A stretch of DNA of 64,000 nt. It comes from Euryarchaeota archaeon UBA58 (GTDB taxonomy: Archaea; Thermoplasmatota; Poseidoniia; Poseidoniales; Thalassarchaeaceae). The notes under the pieces are model-generated. The model was given only the letters and a program-made list of their open reading frames with translations. It was not told the origin of the DNA and searched no databases. Position 1 is the first letter of the stretch. Each line of letters starts with the position of its first letter. The position numbers were made by a program, and so were the translations under genes. Of this stretch, positions 26,798-35,324 are shown one piece after another. The stretch lies in assembly GCA_002498525.1 (NCBI GenBank), contig DAHR01000013.1, positions 43,098 through 107,097 of the forward strand. The letters run 5' to 3'.

Positions 26798-27826
26798 ATG
26801 ACTGTTCGAGGCGCGTTGGCCAAGCTCAACCATCGCGACGTGCGACAGCGTCGCAGAGCTGTTCGTCACCTCTTCGAGATGGACGATGCTGAGGCGTTGC
26901 AGGGTTTCGTTGGACTTCTCGAAGATTCGGATCCGTGGTTCCGCGAGAAGGCGATGGATGCTGTGAAGCGCTGGGCTGCCAGCAAGGATCTGGCGCTGTT
27001 CGAGCGGCTGGCGAGTTCGGGCGAGCGTCAGAAACGCCTGCTGGCTGCCTCGATCTCTGGGCGCGCGGGGCGCGCTGGCGAGGCGATTCTGGCAGGACTC
27101 TGCGCTGATTCGGATGAGGCGATCCGACTCGCCGCCTGGGAGGCTCGATTGCTTGCTGCCGAGACTCCCGATAGACTGATCAAAGAGGCACTCGATTCTC
27201 ATGACAGAGCGATTCGCAGAGCCGCCGCACACCGATTCAGTGTATCTTCGGGGTTCGATTCGGGCTTGTTATCTCGTATCTTGCAGGACGAGAACGTGGG
27301 TGTTCGACAGATTGGGATCAGAATTCTCGAGACCCATCCCGAGGTAACAGAATCCGGCGATTACGATTCACGTCTGGCCAAACTCGCAGACATGGCATCT
27401 GCTGAGGCCAAGGCGAGGATCGCAGCGGTTCTGATTTGTCGTGCGACGAGCAAGACGCTGCCGACTGCCACACTGCTCGACTGGGTTGGCGACGAAGATC
27501 CGCGCTTCATCACCCCCTTCGCCCGCACTCTGCGTGGAATCGATTGGTGGGACATCTCAGGAATGCCCGACGCTCTCACCAGCGATTCATCCGACAATCT
27601 CGCAGCGCGCCTCCTGCGAGGCGCACGGCACGAATCGACAACAATAATCCGTGAGTCGCTCCTGACCGATTCGACTCGCTCCCCCGAACTCAGAAGCCGA
27701 CTCATCGAGGACATGATCGGCAGGCCGGTCAGCGAATCCAGCCGAACAATCATCGAATCACTCGTCGAGAACCCGGACCAGCAGATCGCTGCTTCAGCAG
27801 CGAATCTGCTCGCCGAACTCGATTGA
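26798..27826 (+). CDS. HEAT-repeat protein
   Basis: 342 aa from ATG 26798; a start at 26693 would overlap the preceding gene. The sequence is a series of helical pairs typical of HEAT/PBS-lyase repeats: RQRRRAVRHLFEMDDAEAL, DPWFREKAMDAVKRWA, DEAIRLAAWEARLL, DRAIRRAAAHRFSV and NVGVRQIGIRILETHP. No catalytic motif is visible. Such proteins usually serve as binding scaffolds. It is adjacent to the PIMT-like gene on the same strand and perhaps works with its acidic extension. Confidence 0.75.
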   Translation: MTVRGALAKLNHRDVRQRRRAVRHLFEMDDAEALQGFVGLLEDSDPWFREKAMDAVKRWAASKDLALFERLASSGERQKRLLAASISGRAGRAGEAILAGLCADSDEAIRLAAWEARLLAAETPDRLIKEALDSHDRAIRRAAAHRFSVSSGFDSGLLSRILQDENVGVRQIGIRILETHPEVTESGDYDSRLAKLADMASAEAKARIAAVLICRATSKTLPTATLLDWVGDEDPRFITPFARTLRGIDWWDISGMPDALTSDSSDNLAARLLRGARHESTTIIRESLLTDSTRSPELRSRLIEDMIGRPVSESSRTIIESLVENPDQQIAASAANLLAELD

Positions 27827-27872
27827 GCAGCAGCGAATTCGACCCGATTCTTCTGAATCTCTTCAATGTGGA

Positions 27873-28289
27873 TCATTCATCCGGCAACGCAGGCAGAATC
27901 AACCGTGACAAAGGCACAGCGATTGGAGGTAGATGATCGGAGAAGCGATGCCGGCTCGTCTTGGGGGCCATCAACTCCCCAGTCATCGCAGCATCGACAA
28001 CATCCTGCTTCGAGATCGAGTCGCGACCACAATTCGGCCAGACATCCAACTCGATCGATGCATCCTCCAGATAATCGACCAGAACACAGGGCAAACATTG
28101 CAGCCCGAGCCGTAGCGCGACTTCGAAGCGGTGATGTCCATCGAGGATGGTACCGGTGGTACGATCGATGAGCAGTGGCTTGGTATATGCGTTCCAGCGG
28201 TGCGTCATTCGCTCCAATTGGTCGACCTTCTCAGAAATAATCTGCTCGTGCGCTCGAAGAACCTCAAGCGGCACCAATTCGACCTCCAT
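27873..28289 (-). CDS. ParB/Srx-fold protein resembling the archaeal serine kinase SerK
   Basis: 138 aa. The N-terminal part has the ParB-like layout: VPLEVLRAHEQI, RWNAYTKPLLIDRTTGTILD and GHHRFEVALRLGLQCLPCVL. The C-terminal part has ISKQDVVDAAMTGELMAPKT-T/S-RH, the ending seen in ParB-like archaeal proteins that include the ADP-dependent serine kinase SerK and SbnI. From memory of that family, free-serine phosphorylation or a regulatory DNA-binding role are both possible. The sequence alone does not decide. Overall length is shorter than typical SerK. It is convergent with the HEAT gene and divergent from the CCA enzyme gene. Confidence 0.6.
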   Translation of the reverse strand: MEVELVPLEVLRAHEQIISEKVDQLERMTHRWNAYTKPLLIDRTTGTILDGHHRFEVALRLGLQCLPCVLVDYLEDASIELDVWPNCGRDSISKQDVVDAAMTGELMAPKTSRHRFSDHLPPIAVPLSRLILPALPDE

Positions 28290-28364
28290 GAGCCCCGGAG
28301 AAGGCGTTCGGCAATATGTCTGATGCCCGAAGAAGTGAAGCGCGAAAGGTCACGAAGCGGCTGC

Positions 28365-29612
28365 ATGGCAGACCTATCCGAGAGTCTGACGGCGGCCGAC
28401 ATCGCCGTTCTCAAGAGGCTCAACTCGGCCGGCGAAGCCTGGGTCGTCGGAGGCTGGGTTCGCGATGCTCTGGCGGGGATAACGGCCGATGAGGTCGACA
28501 TGGCGACGACTCTTCGACCTTCCGAGGTCGCCAAATTATTCCCTCGCACGGTGATGATCGGCGAGGCTTTCGGCACGATTCTGGTGCTGCCTGATGAAAA
28601 ATCGAATTCTGCGCAGGACGAGCCCTCGTGGGAGGTGACGACTCTGCGCAGTGAAGGCACCTACGGTGATGGTCGCCGACCCGACGAAGTCGAGTTCGGC
28701 GAGGATATTCGGGAAGATCTCGCCCGACGCGATTTCACCATCAACGCGATGGCTCTCGATTCAGAGTCTGGTGAAGTCATCGACCCCTTCGGCGGTCGTG
28801 AAGACCTCGCTGCAGGGGTCGTTCGAGCGGTTGGCGATGCGGTCGAGCGGATGTCAGAGGATGGACTGCGGATCATGCGAGCCTTCCGCTTCCTGAGCGG
28901 TGGCACGCTCGGCTATCGCCGCCTCGATTCGGATCTCAGTGCGGCGATTCGAGAAAACGTCGCGATGCTCGACAAGGTCTCCGCAGAGCGGAAATGGGCG
29001 GAGTTGTCGAAGATCCTGCAACGACAGAACACGAATCGGATTCTGGCTGAGATGGATTCACACGGAGTTCTCGCCAAGGTCTTACCGGAGACGATACTGC
29101 GGCTCGAAGCGGACTTCTCTGGCGCAGCTCCGGTCGACCTCGCCATCCTCTGTTCGAATGACCTCAGGAGCGGAACCGGCCTCGCTTCGCATCTCAAGGG
29201 ACTGCTCCGCCTCTCGAATGATGAAGCGGCGACAATCGCATTCGTCCACGAATTGCATTGCGATTCACTGCAAACCGACCAAGGGACTCTGCGCCGTTAC
29301 AACGCAGCCCTATCGGAATCGATGAAGGCCGAGGTCGTCGCATACTTCGGCGCCGCGGGCGAAGCCTATGCGACGGCGGCGGCGGCGATTGCTCCGCCTC
29401 GCGTCGGCAACAATCCACTGGTCAACGGCAATCTTCTGATCTCGGCCACCGGCCTCGCCGCCGGCCCGCGTCTCGGCCGCCTCAAGGGCTGGTTGCATCG
29501 CCGCCAGATAGAGACCGACCTTGTGACTGCCGAGGAGGTGCTCGAGCTCTTGGATTCAATCGACTGGCGGGAAGATGAGTCAGAGAATTGGCCTACCCTC
29601 TGTTGGCCATGA
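28365..29612 (+). CDS. cca: CCA-adding enzyme / poly(A) polymerase family, bacterial (class II) type
   Basis: 415 aa from ATG 28365. The frame is open further upstream, but that part overlaps the opposite-strand ParB-like gene and is not conserved. Class II nucleotidyltransferase motifs: VVGGWVRDALAG, DEVDMATTL (catalytic DxD region), RRDFTINAMAL, DPFGGREDLAAGVVRAVG, and ERMSEDGLRIMRAFRF with the RRxxR-like AER-K region (VSAERKWAELSKIL). Archaea normally use the unrelated class I CCA enzyme, so this looks like a gene from bacteria. The four tRNAs in the window already encode CCA, so repair or an alternative tailing role is possible. Confidence 0.85.
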   Translation: MADLSESLTAADIAVLKRLNSAGEAWVVGGWVRDALAGITADEVDMATTLRPSEVAKLFPRTVMIGEAFGTILVLPDEKSNSAQDEPSWEVTTLRSEGTYGDGRRPDEVEFGEDIREDLARRDFTINAMALDSESGEVIDPFGGREDLAAGVVRAVGDAVERMSEDGLRIMRAFRFLSGGTLGYRRLDSDLSAAIRENVAMLDKVSAERKWAELSKILQRQNTNRILAEMDSHGVLAKVLPETILRLEADFSGAAPVDLAILCSNDLRSGTGLASHLKGLLRLSNDEAATIAFVHELHCDSLQTDQGTLRRYNAALSESMKAEVVAYFGAAGEAYATAAAAIAPPRVGNNPLVNGNLLISATGLAAGPRLGRLKGWLHRRQIETDLVTAEEVLELLDSIDWREDESENWPTLCWP

Positions 29613-29856
29613 TATCGACCACTCACAGAGAGCATCGGCTCGTACTGCGGCCCCCCACCCCCAGTCAACGAACGAGCCGGCCCGCGTCACCATGACTCAA
29701 GATTCTACGGAAACATCAAGCGATTTTGGATTGATCCGCAGAATCCGTTATCAATCCAAGCGGAATCATATGGAATCGTCAACGCGAATATCGAGCGGGT
29801 TACTCACGAGCGAAGTCGCGGCCGGGGGGCCGCGACGCCTCGGATTCAAGGATTTT

Positions 29857-30375
29857 TCAAAGTTCGTTGAGCATCTCGATGTACTCTTCGACATTGAGGA
29901 ATTGATTCTGGTCGAAATCGTGGGGCTTGACGATGATGCACCAGCCATCGCCGTAAGCCTCATCGTTGACGAGGTCCGAATTATCCTCGACATCGCCGTT
30001 AAGTTCGAGAACCTTGCAGGGAAATGGCGCATTGATCAGGATGCGGTCGTTGGTGGTGCGGACGGTGATGAGCAGGTCGCCCAGTCCGATTTCGTCACCA
30101 GCCAATGGCGGCGCTACTGAAGACAATTGCTCGTCATCAGAATCATCGTCGACATCGAGGGTGAAATTGCCAGATTCCTGAGGATGAGGGAGAACGACGC
30201 GGACGATGTCTCCGTATTCGGCTCGAAGGAATTCACTCAGACCGATCTTCACATGGATCTGATCTTCTTCGTGTTTGCTTCTACTCTTGACGTCGAATGA
30301 TTGCAACCATAGATGTTCAAGGGTGTAAACGCGGTCGTGGGCGATTCCAAATTCAGCATAATCCGACTCTGACAT
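29857..30375 (-). CDS. Glycine-cleavage H-like protein lacking the lipoyl lysine
   Basis: 172 aa from ATG 30375, with a weak GGAG upstream. It follows GcvH through most of its length: YTLEHLWLQ, VKIGLSEFL, YGDIVRVVLPHP, then after a ~30-residue acidic insert GDEIGLGDLLITVRTTND, APFPCKVLELN and DLVNDEAYGDGWCIIVKP. At the position of the lipoylated Lys (8 residues before the conserved Pro) there is Asn, and no Lys lies in that hairpin. So it probably cannot carry lipoate. No other glycine-cleavage genes are nearby. It diverges from an acyl-CoA dehydrogenase gene. Function unknown; perhaps a protein-protein adaptor. Confidence 0.75.
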   Translation of the reverse strand: MSESDYAEFGIAHDRVYTLEHLWLQSFDVKSRSKHEEDQIHVKIGLSEFLRAEYGDIVRVVLPHPQESGNFTLDVDDDSDDEQLSSVAPPLAGDEIGLGDLLITVRTTNDRILINAPFPCKVLELNGDVEDNSDLVNDEAYGDGWCIIVKPHDFDQNQFLNVEEYIEMLNEL

Positions 30376-30493
30376 GATTATCTCCGACCGCCCCGCTCTT
30401 GGCGTCGGATTTGAATGATTCGCTCGTCGGATTTGCTCAGTCCTCGCCACAGCGAGAGATTAACAACGGAGCCAATCCTCAGTAAACTGAGGC

Positions 30494-31672
30494 GTGGCGA
30501 TGGACTTTCAGGAGACCGAGGAACAGAGCATGATTCGCGAGATGGTCCGCGACTTCGCCGAAGAGGTGCTCGCACCGACCTGCCTGAGTCGTGACCGCGA
30601 ACAACGTCCGCCGCTCGATGAATGGGCTGCATTCTGCGAATATGGCTTGCAAGGTGTCACGATTCCAGAGGAATTCGGAGGTAATCCGGTCGATGACATC
30701 TCAGAAGCGATCATAGTTGAGGAACTCGCTCGCGTCGACCCTTCATTCTCAGTGATGTTCTGCGTTCACGTAGGCCTCTGCTCCAAGACCATTGCTCTAC
30801 ACGGTGACGAAGACCAGAAACAACGCTATCTGACACGACTTGCAGCGGGTGAGATCGGCGCCTATTCGCTCTCGGAAGCAGGTGCCGGCACCGACGCGGC
30901 AGCCCTCAGCTGCCGCGCGAAAATCAGCGAAGACGGCACGCATTATGTGCTCAACGGCGAGAAGATGTGGGTCACGAATGGACAGAGCGCGGAGATTTAC
31001 GTGCTCTTCGCGAAGGATGTAGACCACCCCGATTACGGCGTCAAGCGGCACGGCGGGACGACGGCGTTCATCGTCGATTCGAGCATGGAAGGATTCAGCG
31101 TCGGCAAGAAGGAAGACAAACTGGGTATTCGCTCGTCCGACACCTGTTCGCTGCTCCTCGAAGACTGCAAAGTGCCGGTCGAGAATGTGCTGAATGGTGC
31201 CGGGAAGGGTTTCCCGATCGCGATGAATGCCCTCGACAATTCGCGTATCGGAATCGCCGCTCAAGCGCTTGGTATCGCGCAAGGAGCATACGAGTCAGCT
31301 CTGAATTATGCACACGAGCGGCAGGCTTTCGGAAAGGCTATCGCCCAGCATCAGAGCATCGGTAATTACCTCGCCGACATGGCGACACAGACCGAGGCGG
31401 CGCGTCTCATGGTCTACAGGGCGGCGTGGGCCAAGCAGCGTCATTACGAGGAGGGTGCACCGCGCCATTCGATGGAAGCGAGCATGGCGAAATTGTTCGC
31501 CGGCGACACGGCGATGTGGGTTGCTGAGCGGGCGGTTCAGGTGCTCGGCGGATATGGTTACACGACCGATTTCCCGGTCGAGAGATTCTTCCGCGATGCG
31601 AAGATCACACAGATCTACGAAGGCACTCAAGAAGTCCAGCGCATCGTCATCAACCGCGCAATCGCTCCTTAG
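30494..31672 (+). CDS. Acyl-CoA dehydrogenase
   Basis: About 390 aa; the start is GTG 30494 or ATG 30500. It has standard ACAD sequence: FAEEVLAPT, the FAD/substrate motif YSLSEAGAGTDAAAL, WVTNGQSAEIY, KLGIRSSDTCSL, RQAFGKAIAQHQSIGNYLADM, QVLGGYGYTTDFPVERFFRD and IYEGTQEVQRIVI, in which the Glu of YEGTQE is the usual catalytic base. It oxidises acyl-CoA to enoyl-CoA and passes electrons to ETF, whose genes lie at 38753-40441. Chain length or substrate is not clear; short/branched-chain type is most likely. Confidence 0.92.
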   Translation: MAMDFQETEEQSMIREMVRDFAEEVLAPTCLSRDREQRPPLDEWAAFCEYGLQGVTIPEEFGGNPVDDISEAIIVEELARVDPSFSVMFCVHVGLCSKTIALHGDEDQKQRYLTRLAAGEIGAYSLSEAGAGTDAAALSCRAKISEDGTHYVLNGEKMWVTNGQSAEIYVLFAKDVDHPDYGVKRHGGTTAFIVDSSMEGFSVGKKEDKLGIRSSDTCSLLLEDCKVPVENVLNGAGKGFPIAMNALDNSRIGIAAQALGIAQGAYESALNYAHERQAFGKAIAQHQSIGNYLADMATQTEAARLMVYRAAWAKQRHYEEGAPRHSMEASMAKLFAGDTAMWVAERAVQVLGGYGYTTDFPVERFFRDAKITQIYEGTQEVQRIVINRAIAP

Positions 31673-31901
31673 ATCAAAGTGGATTCCCGCGGCGCAATCG
31701 AGGGTTTTCATCTTCGGAATAATCGACGACGATATCGTCGCTGATTCCTGTTACCATCAGCGTGAAACGCCGCAAACTGACTGAGACCAAACGCTTCCGT
31801 TAGTTTGGTAAATTCACTCACGACTCGTCCTGTGAAACTCCGAGTCAATTCTAAGAATATCACTCAGCGATGGCTTCGACCGCTCGCGCAGGGCGCACTG
31901 G
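31673..31901. other. Intergenic gap without a visible gene
   Basis: About 230 nt between two convergent genes. I see no tRNA, no convincing hairpin and no supported frame. Confidence 0.5.
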
Positions 31902-33452
31902 TCACTCAATCCAAGCGTAGCCGCGCTGGCCCTCGAGTTTGCCCTCGCCGCCGATCTCAATCAGGGCGAACTCGCCGGTCGGCTTGACCACCGAGCGCTT
32001 GCGGCTGCCGCGGTGCAGAGCCTCATAGACCGTCTTGTTGATTGGAGTGCGAGCCGAGAGACGCTCGAAGAGATGGAAGCGGCTGGCAATCTCCCGCCAT
32101 TCCGGCTGAACCACTCCTTCGAAGACCTTGGCCTTGGCACCTGAGCCATAGCCGCAGAGGCCGACGTGCTTGCCTTCCATCTCGACATCGTCGAGATAGT
32201 CGGATTCCATCGTCGACATCAAGGCGAGGAAGATGGAACCGGTGTACTGGTTGCCGATCAGGCTCGAAGCGCGCTGAGTCTTCTCGATTCGGCGCTCGAC
32301 GAATTCCTTGAAGGCATCAGTCTTCGAAATCAGTCTTCGATACTTGTCGTTGGCTCGCTCGAACTCCTCGAGACCCGCCGGCGTATCCTCGAAGTCCTCG
32401 GGAAATGGCTCCGGACCGATCTGCTCCAACACCCCATCCCACATTGGCAGATGCCTGCGGTCATGGCGGAAGACGTCGGGGAACATGCGCTTGCCTTGGA
32501 ATGCGTAGGGCAGGTGGACGATGATTCGATTCCACTGTTCTGTGAGGATCTCGTCTTTCGCCGCGTCATAGCGACCAGCGCGAATGGCCTTGGCTCGGAA
32601 GTCGATGAAAGCGGTCTTAACCGATTCCGAATAACAGCGGTTGGAGAATGCACCATCGAAGACTGGAGTGTCCTTGTGGATCTTCAGCGTGTGCTCCTCG
32701 AAGATGATGTGATCCTTCTTGCTCGACTTGGGTAGAATCTTCAGGATTCGCTCCAGCAAGCCACTTCTCAGCTTCTCACCGGACTCTTCGGCGAGGTCGA
32801 GGACGTTTTCGACGACGGTCTTGATTTCGACCTCGCGGCGTGGCTTGAAGAAGTCGTGAACGGGCATCGTCGAGACTCCCCAGATGTCTGGGATCTCGAT
32901 GAGGCGCGGATTGTGGCGGATCAGAATCGCGCCTCCACCGGCTCCTTGGGTGTACTCACCAGCGGAGCCGAGGTCATACTTCGCATTGTCAGCGAAGACG
33001 ACTATTCCGATGCGGTCCTCGTCTTCGCCCCCGCGCGCGACCCAATCGAGGGTATTGTGCATGGCATCGACGGCGCCGATGCAGGCGAAGGTCAGGTCGA
33101 CGACGTCGCAATTACGGAAGCAATCCTTGCCGAAGCGTGCTTGGTAGCACTGCTCGAGCATATCCAAGATGTAAGTCGCAGTCGGCTTGGAGCCATCGAG
33201 GGCGGATTCCGTACCGAGATAGAGGCGACCAATCTTCGATGGATCGAGGCCGTTGCGGTCGATCAAGCGTCTGCAGGCATTGGCGCCCATCGTCGCGGTA
33301 TCCTCGTGCACATCGGGGATTGCCATCGCAGTGAGGCCCAATCCCTTGTTCAATTTACCATAGTCCGCGCCGCGGAATTCGGCGAAATCCTTCATGTCGA
33401 AGTATAATCGAGGAAAGTGGATTGCAATGTCATCGATTCCGACGCCTGCCAT
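31902..33452 (-). CDS. Hydroxymethylglutaryl-CoA synthase
   Basis: 516 aa; ATG 33452 has GGAGGA about 8 nt upstream. Thiolase-fold HMGS with its catalytic residues visible: Glu in LGTESALDGSKP, Cys in DLTFACIGAVDAMH, His in IIVHLPYAFQGKRMFPDV, plus SAGEYTQGAGGGAILI and IGNQYTGSIFLAL. It condenses acetyl-CoA with acetoacetyl-CoA in the mevalonate route to archaeal isoprenoid lipids. It is longer than the usual ~350-aa archaeal and ~390-aa bacterial enzymes, and closer in size to eukaryotic forms, so a separate origin is likely. Confidence 0.9.
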   Translation of the reverse strand: MAGVGIDDIAIHFPRLYFDMKDFAEFRGADYGKLNKGLGLTAMAIPDVHEDTATMGANACRRLIDRNGLDPSKIGRLYLGTESALDGSKPTATYILDMLEQCYQARFGKDCFRNCDVVDLTFACIGAVDAMHNTLDWVARGGEDEDRIGIVVFADNAKYDLGSAGEYTQGAGGGAILIRHNPRLIEIPDIWGVSTMPVHDFFKPRREVEIKTVVENVLDLAEESGEKLRSGLLERILKILPKSSKKDHIIFEEHTLKIHKDTPVFDGAFSNRCYSESVKTAFIDFRAKAIRAGRYDAAKDEILTEQWNRIIVHLPYAFQGKRMFPDVFRHDRRHLPMWDGVLEQIGPEPFPEDFEDTPAGLEEFERANDKYRRLISKTDAFKEFVERRIEKTQRASSLIGNQYTGSIFLALMSTMESDYLDDVEMEGKHVGLCGYGSGAKAKVFEGVVQPEWREIASRFHLFERLSARTPINKTVYEALHRGSRKRSVVKPTGEFALIEIGGEGKLEGQRGYAWIE

Positions 33453-33540
33453 GAGTCATCCTCCAGTAATGCGGCGCCATGAAAGTGGGTTATCATTCCT
33501 TTGGCGTCATTTGTGCACCCGATGCAGAAGTAGAATCACA

Positions 33541-34662
33541 TCACTGCGAGCCAGTCAATTCATTAACAGCGTCGAGGAGAGCCGAATTCGCCTCGAAATG
33601 GCTCGCCACCGGTGCGAGCACCTCTGCGAGGCCTCTCGCGACCGCCATTTTTGCGTCGAATGGGTGTATCGAGCCGTCTCCCACTGCTGCCACGAATGAA
33701 TCGATGTCGCTCCAGATCGACGGCTCGCCGAACTCAGGCTTGGGATCAACCCGCAATTCTCCTGCGCCTGGCAGAACCACGAAGCGAGCGATTTCAAAGA
33801 CTGCTGAATCATCGTTACCGACCTCAAGGAAGGCTTTGCGGAGTTTCTTCTCGATGCTCTTGGGAGTGTCGTGGAGCAGAATCGCGTTGTTCGGATCTGA
33901 CTTCGACATCTTGTGATCGAAGGAGTCCATCCTACCCGTTCCCTTGCCCTTCAGACCCGAAAGCATCGGCGTGTGGATGCAGGTCGCTTTTGTCCAGCCG
34001 TTGCGGTCGGCGACCTCACGCATGTACATGTGCGCCTTGCGTTGATCCATGCCTCCGAATGCGATATCGACATCGAGTTCGAAGATGTCCGCCGCCTGCA
34101 TCGGCGGGTAGAAGAAGGCGGCGAGGTCGTCGTCTGAGGAATCTTCGTCTCGACCCATGATGCTGAAAGTTCGTCTGGCGCGCGCCAGACTCATGCCCTT
34201 GGCGCAGCGCAGAACCCGCTCCCAGTAAGCACCCGAATCCATCACTTCGCCGGCGCTGATGAAACGCAGTTGACCAGCGCCATCTCCCTCTTGGGGGGAG
34301 TCTAGCAGAACTCGGAATACCTCGGTCAAGTATTCGCCTGCGATACCGATCTTCGCCATGTCGCTGCCGAACTTGTCGTTGACCCAAGCATGCCAGTCGG
34401 CGAGGAGGACGAGGACGTTGACACCCTCAGCGAGCATGTTGCGAATCGTCTCGGCCAGAATGACATAGCCGAGATGGGCTTTGCCACTCGGTTCAAGGCC
34501 GATATAGGCTCGAAGTACGTCGTCTCCGCCGTGGCTGGGAGCGCCTGCGAGGACCGCAGCCACATGCTCGACACCGACGACCTCATCGACGTTCGCGAAC
34601 ATCCGCTCAAGCTTCGCGCGCGCCACGGAATTGAGCGAAGCGAGCGGGTCGTCGGCAGCCAT
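33541..34662 (-). CDS. tyrS: Tyrosyl-tRNA synthetase, archaeal type
   Basis: 373 aa class I synthetase. GLEPSGKAHLGYVILAE holds the HIGH-type motif (HLGY), ADWHAWVNDKFG lies in the Rossmann fold, and MSKSDPNNAILL provides the KMSKS signature. The size and the compact C-terminus match archaeal/eukaryotic TyrRS rather than bacterial. TrpRS has a related fold, but the ADWHAWVNDK and GGMDQRKAHM elements favour TyrRS. It follows the DUF5611-like gene on the same strand, separated by about 9 nt. Confidence 0.9.
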   Translation of the reverse strand: MAADDPLASLNSVARAKLERMFANVDEVVGVEHVAAVLAGAPSHGGDDVLRAYIGLEPSGKAHLGYVILAETIRNMLAEGVNVLVLLADWHAWVNDKFGSDMAKIGIAGEYLTEVFRVLLDSPQEGDGAGQLRFISAGEVMDSGAYWERVLRCAKGMSLARARRTFSIMGRDEDSSDDDLAAFFYPPMQAADIFELDVDIAFGGMDQRKAHMYMREVADRNGWTKATCIHTPMLSGLKGKGTGRMDSFDHKMSKSDPNNAILLHDTPKSIEKKLRKAFLEVGNDDSAVFEIARFVVLPGAGELRVDPKPEFGEPSIWSDIDSFVAAVGDGSIHPFDAKMAVARGLAEVLAPVASHFEANSALLDAVNELTGSQ

Positions 34663-34671
34663 TCGGTCGCC

Positions 34672-35190
34672 TCAGGGGTTGAGCAGTTTGTTGAGTTTCT
34701 CACCGCGACCGAAGGCGCGAGTGTTGTCATTCGCTTCCAGCGCCTCTTCGATCTCAGTGATCATCGCCTGCGCCTGAGCCTCGATATCGGCCGACAGGTC
34801 GGAAGCCATCTTGATGAAATGATGAGCTGCGGATACGGCCGATTTCGCCTTTGAAGCCTTCTTGCCCCATTCCTTTGCCTTGTCACTGCGCTGCTTGGAA
34901 TTGTAGCCGGTCGCATCGTCGAGGAAAACGATCCAGCGGCGACGGCTGTCCATCGCAGTCTTCATCGCCTCGGGGTCATCGAAATTCGGCGGCACATTTC
35001 TGACATTGATGAAAAGTGCGCCTTTATCGTCATAGTGACCGTCGATTTCGACCAGGATGTTATGAGAACCGGCGAACGAGTTGTCACCAGAGGATTCGAC
35101 ATTCTCGAAATGTCGACTTGCAAGCGCTGCCAATCCCCCTTCTGCACTCACTTGTTTGACAACTCCGCGCTTGACGTCGAATCTCTCCAT
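34672..35190 (-). CDS. Conserved archaeal protein of unknown function (possibly DUF5611-like)
   Basis: 172 aa. It begins MERFDVKRGVVKQVS, has a beta-rich N-terminal domain (NILVEIDGHYDDKGALFINV, WIVFLDDATGYNSKQRSDKA) and a helical C-terminal half that looks like a coiled coil. The start resembles archaeal DUF5611-type proteins, from memory and unverified. The small gap to tyrS suggests co-transcription. No catalytic motif is seen. Confidence 0.55.
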   Translation of the reverse strand: MERFDVKRGVVKQVSAEGGLAALASRHFENVESSGDNSFAGSHNILVEIDGHYDDKGALFINVRNVPPNFDDPEAMKTAMDSRRRWIVFLDDATGYNSKQRSDKAKEWGKKASKAKSAVSAAHHFIKMASDLSADIEAQAQAMITEIEEALEANDNTRAFGRGEKLNKLLNP

Positions 35191-35324
35191 GAGGCGCTGC
35201 GAGTCGCAACCCGTCTTGAATCCTGCCTCTCATCAGGCTTCACTTTCTATCCACGCAGAGGAGTGATTGAGTAAGGACTACCCTTTCCCCACAGACCTAA
35301 ACCGATAGTCAATCTGCGACCCCC

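Noticed and set aside
28131..28364. Upstream extension of the CCA enzyme frame
   Set aside because: It is opposite the ParB/SerK-like gene and has no similarity to CCA enzymes. ATG 28365 starts just before the conserved core.
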